From NCBI RefSeq assembly GCF_000482745.1, contig NZ_KI519495.1, positions 120,214 to 184,213 on the forward strand: 64,000 bases of DNA. The letters are read 5' to 3'. Origin of the DNA: Oleidesulfovibrio alaskensis DSM 16109 (lineage in GTDB: Bacteria > Desulfobacterota > Desulfovibrionia > Desulfovibrionales > Desulfovibrionaceae). A program made the translations under genes and the position numbers. Of this stretch, positions 17,885-26,492 are shown piece by piece; within the stretch, counting starts at the first letter, position 1, and each line of letters starts with the position of its first letter. The notes beneath the pieces were generated by a model. It had not been told where the DNA came from, did not search any database, and saw only the letters and a program-made list of their open reading frames with translations.

Positions 17885-19242
17885 CACTTTTCCTGAATAG
17901 TGTAAGTTGTTTCCGGCGTGCCCTGCACCATGCGCTCGGCCCACTCAACCCCCTGCATCACGGAATGATCCATGTTGGCCACTTCGTACTTCCAGCCCCC
18001 GAATCTGCCGCGGGAACTGATGCCGTGCTCTTCAAGCCACGGATGCAGAGTGCGCAGGGCGCCGTCACGCTCCAGCGTGGGCACAGGATAGCCGTAATCC
18101 ACGGCTATGCTCCAGCGCGAGACTATCAGGTCGCGGTGCGCTTCGTCCAACATGGCGGTATTCACAAGTCCCTGCACCGTTTTGTCCATAAGGGACGAAA
18201 GATCTTCGGGCTTGTGTTCCGACCACGAGGTTTCGGCCATCAGGGCCCGCTGCCTGCCCGGCAACGCCACATTATTGGGTGAATAATTATGAAAATTGGT
18301 AAGGCGGTAATAGGGGCAGTCATCTTCGGGAAAATACATCCAGCAGGTGTCATCGTCGCGGGTGTCTTCAACCCCCACGCCCGCCACAAAAACACCGTTG
18401 CGGCTCAGCCTGCCCGCCGCATCGCGCAGCATGGTGTGCGGCGTGTCTATGCAGTCCAGCACCAGCCTGTCCAGCGGGCCGGTGTTCAGCATATACGAAT
18501 AGCTGATGACATCACCGTCAGCAGTGCGCACGGTGCGCGCTGCAGGGTCCACCTGCACCACGGCGGTGTTAAGACGCACATGGCCGTCCAGCTGCGCACC
18601 CATGCGGTGAAAAATCTCTCCGGTACCGCCGTGCAGAGGAAAACGGAACATGTTGTTGGGGCCCCAGCTCACGTTATCCAGTTCCAGCACCAGATTTTTC
18701 AGCACCATTTCAAGGTCGATGACGCTTACCCGTTCGCCTATCCAGTGATAGGCCATAAGCTCCGGCGGGGTGGCCCACACCTTGAAATTGTACGGCAGCA
18801 TGAAATGCCGTGCTATACCTGCGCCGAACACATATTCAATCCACTGCCGGAAGTTGTGCGGCTGCACCTGTGTTCTGATATGCGGCAACAGCGCCTGAAC
18901 GCATTCCCACTGCATGTCACGGGGCAGATGCCTGATGTTGTTCTGAAAGGGATACGGAATCCAGCGCTGTGCAATACGTACCCGCGCAATGCGCTGGTGT
19001 TCCAGATAGGCGTCACCCAGCAGAGACTCTATGAGCCGGTCAAAATAGTCGTAATGCGAAAAAACCACATGGCCGCCGATGTCCCATGTGAACCCCGCAT
19101 CGTCGGTGAAGCTGGTGGCCAGACCGCCGCAGTAGGCGTTGCGTTCCAGCAGCAGAAAATCGTTTTCTCCCAGTTCGCGCAGGCGTCTTCCTGCTCCCAG
19201 CCCTGTGGGACCGGCACCGATGATCAGATATTTGACATGCAT
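17884..19242 (-). CDS. glf: UDP-galactopyranose mutase, eukaryotic type
   Basis: A 452-residue FAD enzyme predicted to convert UDP-galactopyranose to UDP-galactofuranose. From memory it matches fungal UGM (Aspergillus) motif by motif: IIGAGPTGLGAG, GGLA, GGHVVFSHYDYFD, HQRIARVR, WIPYPFQNNI, LPYNFKVWA, WGPNNMFRFP-x-x-GGTG, CWMYFPEDDCPYYR, NYSPNN, YGYPVPTLERDG and SRGRFGGWKYEVANMDHSV. The arginines that bind the UDP-sugar diphosphate in the fungal enzyme correspond to Arg in IGERV and CPYYR. Bacterial Glf proteins are shorter and lack most of these. ATG 19242 follows AAGGAG. Downstream of a glycosyltransferase gene, upstream of an overlapping peptidase. A generic amine-oxidase-like FAD protein is the alternative. 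Confidence 0.8.
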   Translation of the reverse strand: MHVKYLIIGAGPTGLGAGRRLRELGENDFLLLERNAYCGGLATSFTDDAGFTWDIGGHVVFSHYDYFDRLIESLLGDAYLEHQRIARVRIAQRWIPYPFQNNIRHLPRDMQWECVQALLPHIRTQVQPHNFRQWIEYVFGAGIARHFMLPYNFKVWATPPELMAYHWIGERVSVIDLEMVLKNLVLELDNVSWGPNNMFRFPLHGGTGEIFHRMGAQLDGHVRLNTAVVQVDPAARTVRTADGDVISYSYMLNTGPLDRLVLDCIDTPHTMLRDAAGRLSRNGVFVAGVGVEDTRDDDTCWMYFPEDDCPYYRLTNFHNYSPNNVALPGRQRALMAETSWSEHKPEDLSSLMDKTVQGLVNTAMLDEAHRDLIVSRWSIAVDYGYPVPTLERDGALRTLHPWLEEHGISSRGRFGGWKYEVANMDHSVMQGVEWAERMVQGTPETTYTIQEK

Positions 19243-19336
19243 GGTTTGATGGCTCCTTGGTTCCGCCGCCCGCACCCCGCAGGCAATCTTGATGAAATAT
19301 GCCCCAGATGCAGCCCCGCCGCAGCGGAAGAGGCAC

Positions 19337-21085
19337 CTAACCGGCGTCTGCCAGCGTTTCAAGCAAATGCCGTTCCAGCATATCCAGTTCCGCCCGCCGC
19401 AGCCGGACAATGCTATCGGGCGGATACATATTGTGCAGTTTGTATTTATTGCCCGCCCCGTTGCCGTACTGCGCGGCGCTCATGCGGACCGCCTTGCCGG
19501 TACGCTTCATGTGCCGCACCGTCAGAAATCCCGTATAGCAGGCATGCCGCCCCTGTGTCGCCATGCGCAGGTCATGCTCCAGATCGTCATACTGCGTGGG
19601 CGAAAACATAAGCGAAAAATCGCCGGAATCCAGCAGGTCGGCGGTGCGGAACAGGTGACAGCAGCCGGTGACGGAAATACAGGGCCTGATGTAGTCGAAC
19701 TGCCCCCAGTCCGTTACCTGCGCGTGCACGTCGGACACATTGAACGGACACGCCCGCACCGAGACCAGCGATTCACCGGCCAGCGCGCTGCGTTGCTCCG
19801 GCGTATCATCTGCGGAACCGGCCATGGTCAGATGCAGGTCAGCGGACTGCACGATGTACGGGGCAGCGGCGTCCACTATCTTGCCGCCCCAGACGGAAGC
19901 GGCCGGACGCACCTGCACCGCACGGGCCATATGCCCCAGCCAGTCTGCAGGCAGGGCCGCATCGTCGTCCAGATAGGCGGCAAAATCACACTCCGCGACC
20001 TGCGGCAGATGCATCAGCCAGTTGCGGGCGGCCGGTGCGCCGATGTTCACCGGCAGATGCACGGCATGCATTCTGTCGCCCAGTCTGTCCGCCCACGCGT
20101 CTATGACGGCGCCCGTGCCCTGTGCTCCGTCCGTGCTGCCGTTGTCCAGCGCCACAATGGTGTGCAGCTGCTGCGCGCTGTGCGCCAGATGGCTGAGGGC
20201 ATCATCCAGATCGGCCGCCTTGTTATATGAATACAGCAGCGCCGCCACCCTGCCCAGCCCTGTGCTGCAGGCGGGCACATGCAGCCCGCCGCGCACGGCG
20301 TGCGCGCGCAGAGCCAGCGAAACATGAAAAGGACGCGCACGCAGCACATCCTGCCACAACCGCAGCGCCTCATGGCTGTGTCCCTGCAGCTGGCGGATAT
20401 GCCCGAGCCTTGCGGCCACACCGCACAGCATACCGGCAGCGGTTACTTCTCCGGCCTGCGCATGCAGCTGCTCCAGCACGGCTTCCGCGGTATCAGCACG
20501 GCCCGCACACAGCCACAGCCCCGCACCGGCATAGGCAAGCACCGGCTGCAGTGCCTGCGGAGCAGTCGCCGCATACCGGCGCACATGCTCAAGGCTCCAT
20601 TCCGCATTGCCGGTCAGTTCACCCACGGCGCACACCTGCTGCACCCACCAGATGTTATCCCCATGCTTTGCACGTTCGCCGTCAAGGTAGCGCATGCAGC
20701 GTCCGTAATCACCCTGCGCGGCCAGACGCTGGTAGTAACGCAGATTCTCCGGCACAGCACCGGACTGCTGCAGGGCCTGCAGCGCACTGCGCAACGCGCC
20801 GGAAAGCCAGGGGCGCCCCTCCTGCCGGCGGGCGTGACCGTCCAGTTCCAGCAGCTGCCCGCCCAGACGGATATTCAGACAGTCATCCTCCCACGCTGCC
20901 AGCAGCAGCTCCCGTCCGGTATGCCACCAGAACATTCTGTCGGCCACCGGAGCCGTTTCCAGCGCGGAAAGCATGTCGGAAGCCGCCTGCAGAAGATGCA
21001 GACTGCCTGCACTGCCATGCAGCAGACGTTCTCTGAGAAAAGCGGGATACCGCATCCACATGGCGGCGCTGTGTGCTGAAGTCAT
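19337..21085 (-). CDS. TPR-like domain fused to family 2 glycosyltransferase
   Basis: A 582-residue protein. The first half (to about 270) is helical and repeat-like (GDYGRCMRYLDGERAKHG, GRADTAEAVLEQLHAQAG, QGHSHEALRLWQDVLRARP), then a GT2 (GT-A) catalytic domain begins at VAALLYSYNKAADLDDALSHL. It has the sugar-nucleotide motif VALDNGSTDG, the metal-binding DDD in AAYLDDDAALPADWL, and a later acceptor-site acidic stretch SPTQYDDLEHDL. It is the first gene of the leftward operon with the mutase 94 bases downstream, which suggests transfer of galactofuranose, though the donor is not provable from sequence. No membrane segment. Confidence 0.82.
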   Translation of the reverse strand: MTSAHSAAMWMRYPAFLRERLLHGSAGSLHLLQAASDMLSALETAPVADRMFWWHTGRELLLAAWEDDCLNIRLGGQLLELDGHARRQEGRPWLSGALRSALQALQQSGAVPENLRYYQRLAAQGDYGRCMRYLDGERAKHGDNIWWVQQVCAVGELTGNAEWSLEHVRRYAATAPQALQPVLAYAGAGLWLCAGRADTAEAVLEQLHAQAGEVTAAGMLCGVAARLGHIRQLQGHSHEALRLWQDVLRARPFHVSLALRAHAVRGGLHVPACSTGLGRVAALLYSYNKAADLDDALSHLAHSAQQLHTIVALDNGSTDGAQGTGAVIDAWADRLGDRMHAVHLPVNIGAPAARNWLMHLPQVAECDFAAYLDDDAALPADWLGHMARAVQVRPAASVWGGKIVDAAAPYIVQSADLHLTMAGSADDTPEQRSALAGESLVSVRACPFNVSDVHAQVTDWGQFDYIRPCISVTGCCHLFRTADLLDSGDFSLMFSPTQYDDLEHDLRMATQGRHACYTGFLTVRHMKRTGKAVRMSAAQYGNGAGNKYKLHNMYPPDSIVRLRRAELDMLERHLLETLADAG

Positions 21086-21224
21086 ATATCTCCCGATGGG
21101 CGGATGTTACACCGGCGGCATGTGCCGGACGGCGCATGCACGCGGACGCGGCAGGTTGTGAGCACGCAGCGATTAGCTTACTCTGTGCCGCGCATTTGCA
21201 AAAAGCATATAAAAAGGAGCCAGC

Positions 21225-22253
21225 ATGAACCGTGCCGCCACCTTAGCCGCATATCTGACAGAAAAAAACTGGATGAGCCAGCCCGTGAGCGCCGGGCAGG
21301 TCAGTTTTCTGGCCGCCGGTGAATACAATGAAAACTGGCTGGTACAGTGCGGCGGACATGCGGCGGTGCTGCGCATCAACCACGGCAGCCAGCTGGGATT
21401 GCGGAACCAGTCGGAGTACGAATTTTCGGTACTGCGGCATGTGGCCTCCAGCGGCCTGACGCCGCAGCCCTATGCACTGGACCCGCTGCCGTGGAAACAC
21501 GGCCCCGGCAAGGGTGCCATGCTGATGGAATATATTCCGGGCACACCGCCTGATTACCGCCTGCACGCGGCCGATGCGGCCCGCCTGTTCGCCCGGGTGC
21601 ACGGCTGCCCTCTGCCGCCGCGGGGGGACATGATCGCGCAGCCTGATCCGGTGCGCGACATCGCGCGGGAAAGTACAGGTCTGCTGCACCGCCAGCCGGA
21701 CCACCCGCGCAGCGACATCCGTACACGGCTGCTGAACTACCGCGACACCGTCCTGCGTCTGGCGGACGACACGGCACAGCTGTTTGCCGGTGAACCGCAG
21801 GTCATCACCAACACCGAGGTCAATTCCGGCAACTTCATAGTCCTGCCGCCGCAGCACCCGCGCAGAGGCAACGAACAGGCCGGAATAGCCCTGTGCCTTG
21901 TGGACTGGGAAAAAGCCGTTATCTCGTGCTGTCATCAGGATCTGGGCCATTTTCTGGTGCCCACCACCACGCGCTGGAAAACGGATTTCACCTTTGATGC
22001 GCAGAGCCGCACGGACTTTCTGCGTGCGTATCTGCAGGCACGGCACGGCAGCGTCGACGCAGACGCACTGGAAGCCCTGCACCTGCGCACCCGCGTACTG
22101 GAACGCACCATTCTGCTGCGGGCACTTTCGTGGTGCTTCATGGCATGGTATGAGTACAGCCGCGGCGACCGCACCCTGCGCAACGAATTCACATACGGCC
22201 GCATCACATCCTATCTGGAAAACATCGAATGCATATTGAAATACGGGGAATAA
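21225..22253 (+). CDS. APH/choline kinase-fold protein with altered catalytic loop
   Basis: A 342-residue aminoglycoside phosphotransferase-fold protein. The N-lobe is present (AVLRINHGSQLGLRNQSEYEFSVLRHV; MLMEYIPGTPPDYRL hinge) and the metal-binding DWE is intact (D227-W228-E229). The catalytic loop, normally HGD-x-x-x-x-N, reads N196-T197-E198-VNSG-N203, so His and the catalytic base Asp are replaced by Asn and Glu. AAAAAGGAG precedes ATG. The gene overlaps the ABC ATPase gene by 25 bases. It may phosphorylate a sugar or amino alcohol with changed chemistry, or be a pseudokinase; substrate unknown. Divergent from the glycan operon. Confidence 0.75.
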   Translation: MNRAATLAAYLTEKNWMSQPVSAGQVSFLAAGEYNENWLVQCGGHAAVLRINHGSQLGLRNQSEYEFSVLRHVASSGLTPQPYALDPLPWKHGPGKGAMLMEYIPGTPPDYRLHAADAARLFARVHGCPLPPRGDMIAQPDPVRDIARESTGLLHRQPDHPRSDIRTRLLNYRDTVLRLADDTAQLFAGEPQVITNTEVNSGNFIVLPPQHPRRGNEQAGIALCLVDWEKAVISCCHQDLGHFLVPTTTRWKTDFTFDAQSRTDFLRAYLQARHGSVDADALEALHLRTRVLERTILLRALSWCFMAWYEYSRGDRTLRNEFTYGRITSYLENIECILKYGE

Positions 22254-23290
22254 GCATACGCTACGCGGACAGGCCCGTGCTGGACAATGTGAGCTTTGCG
22301 GCACAGGCAGGCGACATAGTATCCATTGTGGGGCCTTCGGGCGTCGGCAAAACCACGCTGCTGCGCATCATCGCCGGACTGGAGCACCCCCATGCCGGAG
22401 AGGTGCTTTTTTCGGGTCTGCCCGCACCGGCACAGCAAAAAAAAAGGGCACTCTGGGAAAAAGAACCGGAGCATCCTGCCATCATGGTGTTTCAGGACTA
22501 TCTGCTTTTCCCCAACCTCACCGTGCACGACAATGTGGCCTTCGGACTGAAAGCGCGGCGCACGCCGCGGCCGGAACGGGCCAGACGGGTGGAGGAAATG
22601 CTGCATTTTTTCCAGCTGCATGAACTGGCCGGCAGATATCCGGTACAGCTTTCCGCAGGGCAGAAACAGCGCGTCGCCATCGCCCGCGCCATGGTGGTCA
22701 ATCCCGCCGTGCTGCTGCTAGACGAACCGTTTGCCAACCTTGACCGCAACCTCAAACTGTCCACTGCGGAATTCATACGCAGCACACAGAAGACTTTCGG
22801 CACAACCACCATCAGTGTGACCCACGATCTGGAAGAAGCCTTTGCCATGTCCGACCGCATCGGGGTGATGCTGAACGGCAGGCTGGAGCAGTACGACACG
22901 CCGGAGAACCTGCACAACGCCCCCATTGCCGGCAGTGTGGCTGAATTTCTGGGACCCGTGAATGTGCTGGATGCCGCAGCCTGCCTGCAGCTGGGGCTGC
23001 CGCACGGTCCGGCCGGCATACGCGTGCGGCCCGAAGCGCTGCTGCTTGCCCCGGACCCTGCAGGGCCCGGCAAAGTGCTTGCCGTACGTTACGGCGGCCA
23101 CCATGTGCGCTATACCGTACATGCGGCCGGTACCGGGCTGACCGTATATGCCATGCACGACACACTGAAACCGGGTGACAGGGTACGCATAGACATGACA
23201 CGCGCCCTGCCTGACCCTGACCGTACTTCAGGTCAGGCTGAAACACCCCGCACGGCAGGGGTCTCCGGCGCAACGGGCACTGCGGACTAG
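22229..23290 (+). CDS. Orphan ABC transporter ATP-binding protein, PotA/FbpC type
   Basis: A 353-residue ATPase with Walker A GPSGVGKTT, Q-loop VFQDYLLFPNLTV, signature LSAGQKQRV, Walker B LLLDEPFANLD and H-loop VTHDLEEAF, then a C-terminal TOBE-like regulatory domain (IRVRPEALLL, VRYGGHHVRYTV). This layout is that of iron(III), spermidine/putrescine or thiamine importers. No permease or binding protein lies in this window near it. It starts inside the kinase-fold gene and its stop shares CTAG with the mutY stop on the other strand. Confidence 0.88.
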   Translation: MHIEIRGISIRYADRPVLDNVSFAAQAGDIVSIVGPSGVGKTTLLRIIAGLEHPHAGEVLFSGLPAPAQQKKRALWEKEPEHPAIMVFQDYLLFPNLTVHDNVAFGLKARRTPRPERARRVEEMLHFFQLHELAGRYPVQLSAGQKQRVAIARAMVVNPAVLLLDEPFANLDRNLKLSTAEFIRSTQKTFGTTTISVTHDLEEAFAMSDRIGVMLNGRLEQYDTPENLHNAPIAGSVAEFLGPVNVLDAAACLQLGLPHGPAGIRVRPEALLLAPDPAGPGKVLAVRYGGHHVRYTVHAAGTGLTVYAMHDTLKPGDRVRIDMTRALPDPDRTSGQAETPRTAGVSGATGTAD

Positions 23291-24393
23291 CCGCCCTGCA
23301 GCCATTGCCACTGCAGGCTGCCGGCCATCATATCCACAAGTTTGCGGTGCCCCGCAGGCAGCGTATAGCCGTCCAGCTCGGCAAAACGCACCCAGCGGCT
23401 TTCCGTAGCCGCATGCAGTACGGGCACATCACTGCCGCCACGCAGTTCCAGCAGATAACAATGCAGTGTGGCGCGGTATGTGGTGTAGCCATGACGCACC
23501 ACGGCTATCTTTTCCCGCGGAACAACGTCGAACTCCGTCTCTTCCATAAACTCGCGCCGCACGGCTTCCTCCGCAGTCTCCCCCTGCTCTATGCAACCGC
23601 CGGGGAACTCCCAGAATCCTGCCCATACGCCCATTTCCGGTCGTTTCTGAATAAATATCCTGCCCTGATGCACCAGAAAGCCGGTGGCCACCTCGATAGG
23701 CACTATGGATTTGCGGGCGGTAAGCACCGGACGTTCCTGCACAATCCCCAGACGGAACGCCTCGCACCACTGCTGCACGGGACACAGCGGGCAGCGGGCT
23801 TTTTTTCCGCAGACCAGCGCGCCCAGCTCCATAAGAGCCTGATTGAACAGGCGGGCCTTGCCGCGGGGCAGCAGGCTCTGCGCCGTATGCCGCACAAAGG
23901 CCGCGTTTTCCTTTTCCTTTATGGGAGTATCAATGTCGAACAGACGCGAAAAAACGCGCTCCACATTGGCGTCCACAGCCACGGCATCCTGCTGAAATGC
24001 AATGGACGCTATGGCCCCTGCGGTGTAGTCGCCCACACCGGGCAACGCCCTGATATCTTCATACCGGCAGGGAAAAACCCCGCCGTGCTCCTGCATTATC
24101 AGACGGGCAGCCCTGTGCAGATTACGCGCGCGTGAATAATACCCCAGACCTTCCCATGCCTTCAGCACATCGTTTTCCGCAGCGCGCGCCACGGCGGCCA
24201 CATCGGGAAAACGCCCCATCCAGCGGTTGAAGTAGGTCACGCCCCGTTCCATCTGTGTCTGTTGCAGCATTATTTCCGATACCCAGACGCGGTACGGAGT
24301 ATAATCGCGGCGCCACGGCAGATCGCGCATATTCACGGAAAACCAGCCCAGCAGCGCCTGTACGAACCGTTCTTTATCATCATCATGTATCAT
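23287..24393 (-). CDS. mutY: A/G-specific adenine glycosylase MutY with Nudix-type C-terminus
   Basis: A 368-residue base-excision repair enzyme that removes adenine paired with 8-oxoguanine. The N-terminal domain has LPWRRDYTPYRVWVSEIMLQQT, the helix-hairpin-helix LPGVGDYTAGAIASIAF, the catalytic Asp in VDANVERV and the 4Fe-4S ligands C-X6-C-X2-C-X5-C in CGKKARCPLCPVQQWC. The C-terminal domain carries an apparently complete Nudix box (GGCIEQGETAEEAVRREF, then MEET), whereas the MutY C-domain of E. coli has lost these residues. Stops of this gene and the ABC gene overlap by four bases (CTAG). Confidence 0.93.
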   Translation of the reverse strand: MIHDDDKERFVQALLGWFSVNMRDLPWRRDYTPYRVWVSEIMLQQTQMERGVTYFNRWMGRFPDVAAVARAAENDVLKAWEGLGYYSRARNLHRAARLIMQEHGGVFPCRYEDIRALPGVGDYTAGAIASIAFQQDAVAVDANVERVFSRLFDIDTPIKEKENAAFVRHTAQSLLPRGKARLFNQALMELGALVCGKKARCPLCPVQQWCEAFRLGIVQERPVLTARKSIVPIEVATGFLVHQGRIFIQKRPEMGVWAGFWEFPGGCIEQGETAEEAVRREFMEETEFDVVPREKIAVVRHGYTTYRATLHCYLLELRGGSDVPVLHAATESRWVRFAELDGYTLPAGHRKLVDMMAGSLQWQWLQGG

Positions 24394-24509
24394 GCCGGTC
24401 TTGTACCCTTACCGGACAGGCTTGAAAAGCTCTCCGCGGGCAGCCCGCCGCTATTCGCGCTGCACGGAAAATGTGCTATTATGACGGCAAAAGACAGGAG
24501 CCGCACCCC

Positions 24510-26426
24510 ATGAGCATATACGGACACCACTTTTTACTTCCGGCACAGGCCGCCGCTGCCTGCCTGACCCTGCTGGCAGCCGCGCCCGCGGTACCGGCCG
24601 CTCAGCGCACTGCGGACGTAATGGCCGGCACATGGACATACGGCGGCAGGCCCTACATGCTGCTGCTGGGCATACTGGTTGTCGTATCCGCCGGTATGGC
24701 GGTTACCGGCATGGTCCGGGCCAGAAATTCCGCCCGCCGCGCAGCGCAGATGGAAAAACTGCTCCGCCAGCGGCTGGGAGAAACAACCGAATGGGCCGAC
24801 AGAGAACGCGAAATACGGACGCTCATGCACCATGCCGCCATCGGCATCTACCGTTCAACGCTTGACGGTTCGCGCTTTATCGAAGCCAACAAGCATCTTG
24901 CGCTGCTGTACGGCATGCATGATGAAAAAGAATTTCTGCGCACCGTCACGCCGCTGGATATGCACCCGTCGGGACAAAACCGGCAGGAACTCATGCAGAA
25001 GCTGCGCCGCGACGGCGTGGTCAGCAGGCAGAAAATCCTGCTGCGCGACAAATCAGGCAGTCTGCGGCACGCCATCACGTCCGCGCTCATCAGCTCCCGC
25101 AATGAAAGCATCTTCGGGCTTATCTATGACATGACGGACGAACACAACAGCAAAGAGGAAATGCGCCGCACCGGCGCCATGCTGCAGTCGGTCATTGATG
25201 CCATGCCCAACCCGTTCTTTTTTAAAAATGCCCGGGGCCGCTATAAGATTGTGAACCGCGCCTTCTGCCGGCTTGTGAACCGCCCTGCCGAAGCGCTGGT
25301 GGACCGTACGGTCGAAGCTTTCGCCTCGCCCGCCATGGCACAGATATACAACGATGCCGACGCAGTGCTGCTGACAGCGGCAGGCCCCGCCGTGCAGCGG
25401 TATGAAACCGTTGTCGAATCGGAAGAAGGCGGCACTGAGGTGCTGCTGTACAAAGAAAGCATATGCGACGATAACGGAACCATCACGGGCATAGTGGGCG
25501 CAGCGTTTGACATCACATCGCGCAAGGAAACCGAATCGGCCCTGCGGCAGGCGGAAGAACGGTACCGCACCATTTTCATGCATGCTCTGGACGGCATTTT
25601 CACCTGCACGCCGCAAGGTCTCCTGCTGGAAGCCAACCCCGCTTTTGCGCGCATGTTCGGTTACGAAAGCCGTGAAACCCTGCTGGAAACCGCTCCGTCC
25701 GTCCGCTCGCTGTGGGTCAGCAGCCAGACACACGACGAAGTGATGGGCCTTTTATGCAACCGGCAGCAACTCACGGCGCAGCGTGCCGAGATGCTGCGCC
25801 GCAACGGCGAACACTTCTGGGCGGAAATAAACTGTCAGGCCTTTTATGACATGCAGGGCGAAGTGACACGCGTAGAGGGCGTCATCTCTGACGTGACGCA
25901 CCATATGATGCAGGAACGTGAGCTGCGGACGCAGGCTTCCACGGACAAGCTGACCGGCCTCATGAACCGTTACGGCTTTGATGAAGCCTTTGAGCGGCTG
26001 CTGGCGCAGGCGCAGCGCAGTACGCGCAAGGTGGGCGTGGCGTTCATTGATCTGGACGGGTTCAAGGAGATCAATGACAGATTCGGCCACGACACAGGAG
26101 ACATGCTGTTGAAAGAGGTGGCACGCAGACTGCAGCAACGCGTGCGCGAAACCGATATAACGGCCAGACCGGGCGGTGACGAGTTTGCCGTGCTGTTGTG
26201 GGATGTGGGCGGAACCGAAGACCTGCGGCGGCTGGGGGAAAGCCTGCTGGACGCGCTGCGTCCGCCCTACCGCTGCGATGCAAATGTCTGTACGCTGACA
26301 GCCAGCATAGGGCTGAGCCTGTACCCCGACCACGGGCTGACCGCAGGAACCCTGCTGCGGCAGGCTGACCAGGCCATGTATGCGGTAAAAAACGCCGGAA
26401 AAAACGCTGTCCGGCTGGCTGTGTGA
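24510..26426 (+). CDS. Membrane-anchored PAS-GGDEF diguanylate cyclase
   Basis: A 638-residue protein. A hydrophobic N-terminus (LLPAQAAAACLTLLAAAPAVPA) and a membrane helix (MLLLGILVVVSAGMAV, about 50-65) precede three PAS-type sensor segments (starting near 100, 225 and 350) and a GGDEF domain with intact active site GGDEF (555-559) and an RETD inhibitory site nine residues before it. It should make cyclic di-GMP and be feedback-inhibited. No EAL domain. ATG 24510 is chosen because AGGAG lies upstream; an earlier ATG at 24471 lacks one. A PilZ gene lies at 33212, a possible but unproved effector. Confidence 0.92.
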   Translation: MSIYGHHFLLPAQAAAACLTLLAAAPAVPAAQRTADVMAGTWTYGGRPYMLLLGILVVVSAGMAVTGMVRARNSARRAAQMEKLLRQRLGETTEWADREREIRTLMHHAAIGIYRSTLDGSRFIEANKHLALLYGMHDEKEFLRTVTPLDMHPSGQNRQELMQKLRRDGVVSRQKILLRDKSGSLRHAITSALISSRNESIFGLIYDMTDEHNSKEEMRRTGAMLQSVIDAMPNPFFFKNARGRYKIVNRAFCRLVNRPAEALVDRTVEAFASPAMAQIYNDADAVLLTAAGPAVQRYETVVESEEGGTEVLLYKESICDDNGTITGIVGAAFDITSRKETESALRQAEERYRTIFMHALDGIFTCTPQGLLLEANPAFARMFGYESRETLLETAPSVRSLWVSSQTHDEVMGLLCNRQQLTAQRAEMLRRNGEHFWAEINCQAFYDMQGEVTRVEGVISDVTHHMMQERELRTQASTDKLTGLMNRYGFDEAFERLLAQAQRSTRKVGVAFIDLDGFKEINDRFGHDTGDMLLKEVARRLQQRVRETDITARPGGDEFAVLLWDVGGTEDLRRLGESLLDALRPPYRCDANVCTLTASIGLSLYPDHGLTAGTLLRQADQAMYAVKNAGKNAVRLAV

Positions 26427-26492
26427 CACACCACGGAAAACGGGCGGCAGCCTTTCTGTAAACCGGCCGCCGCCCGCAGGAATTCTCCGGAC

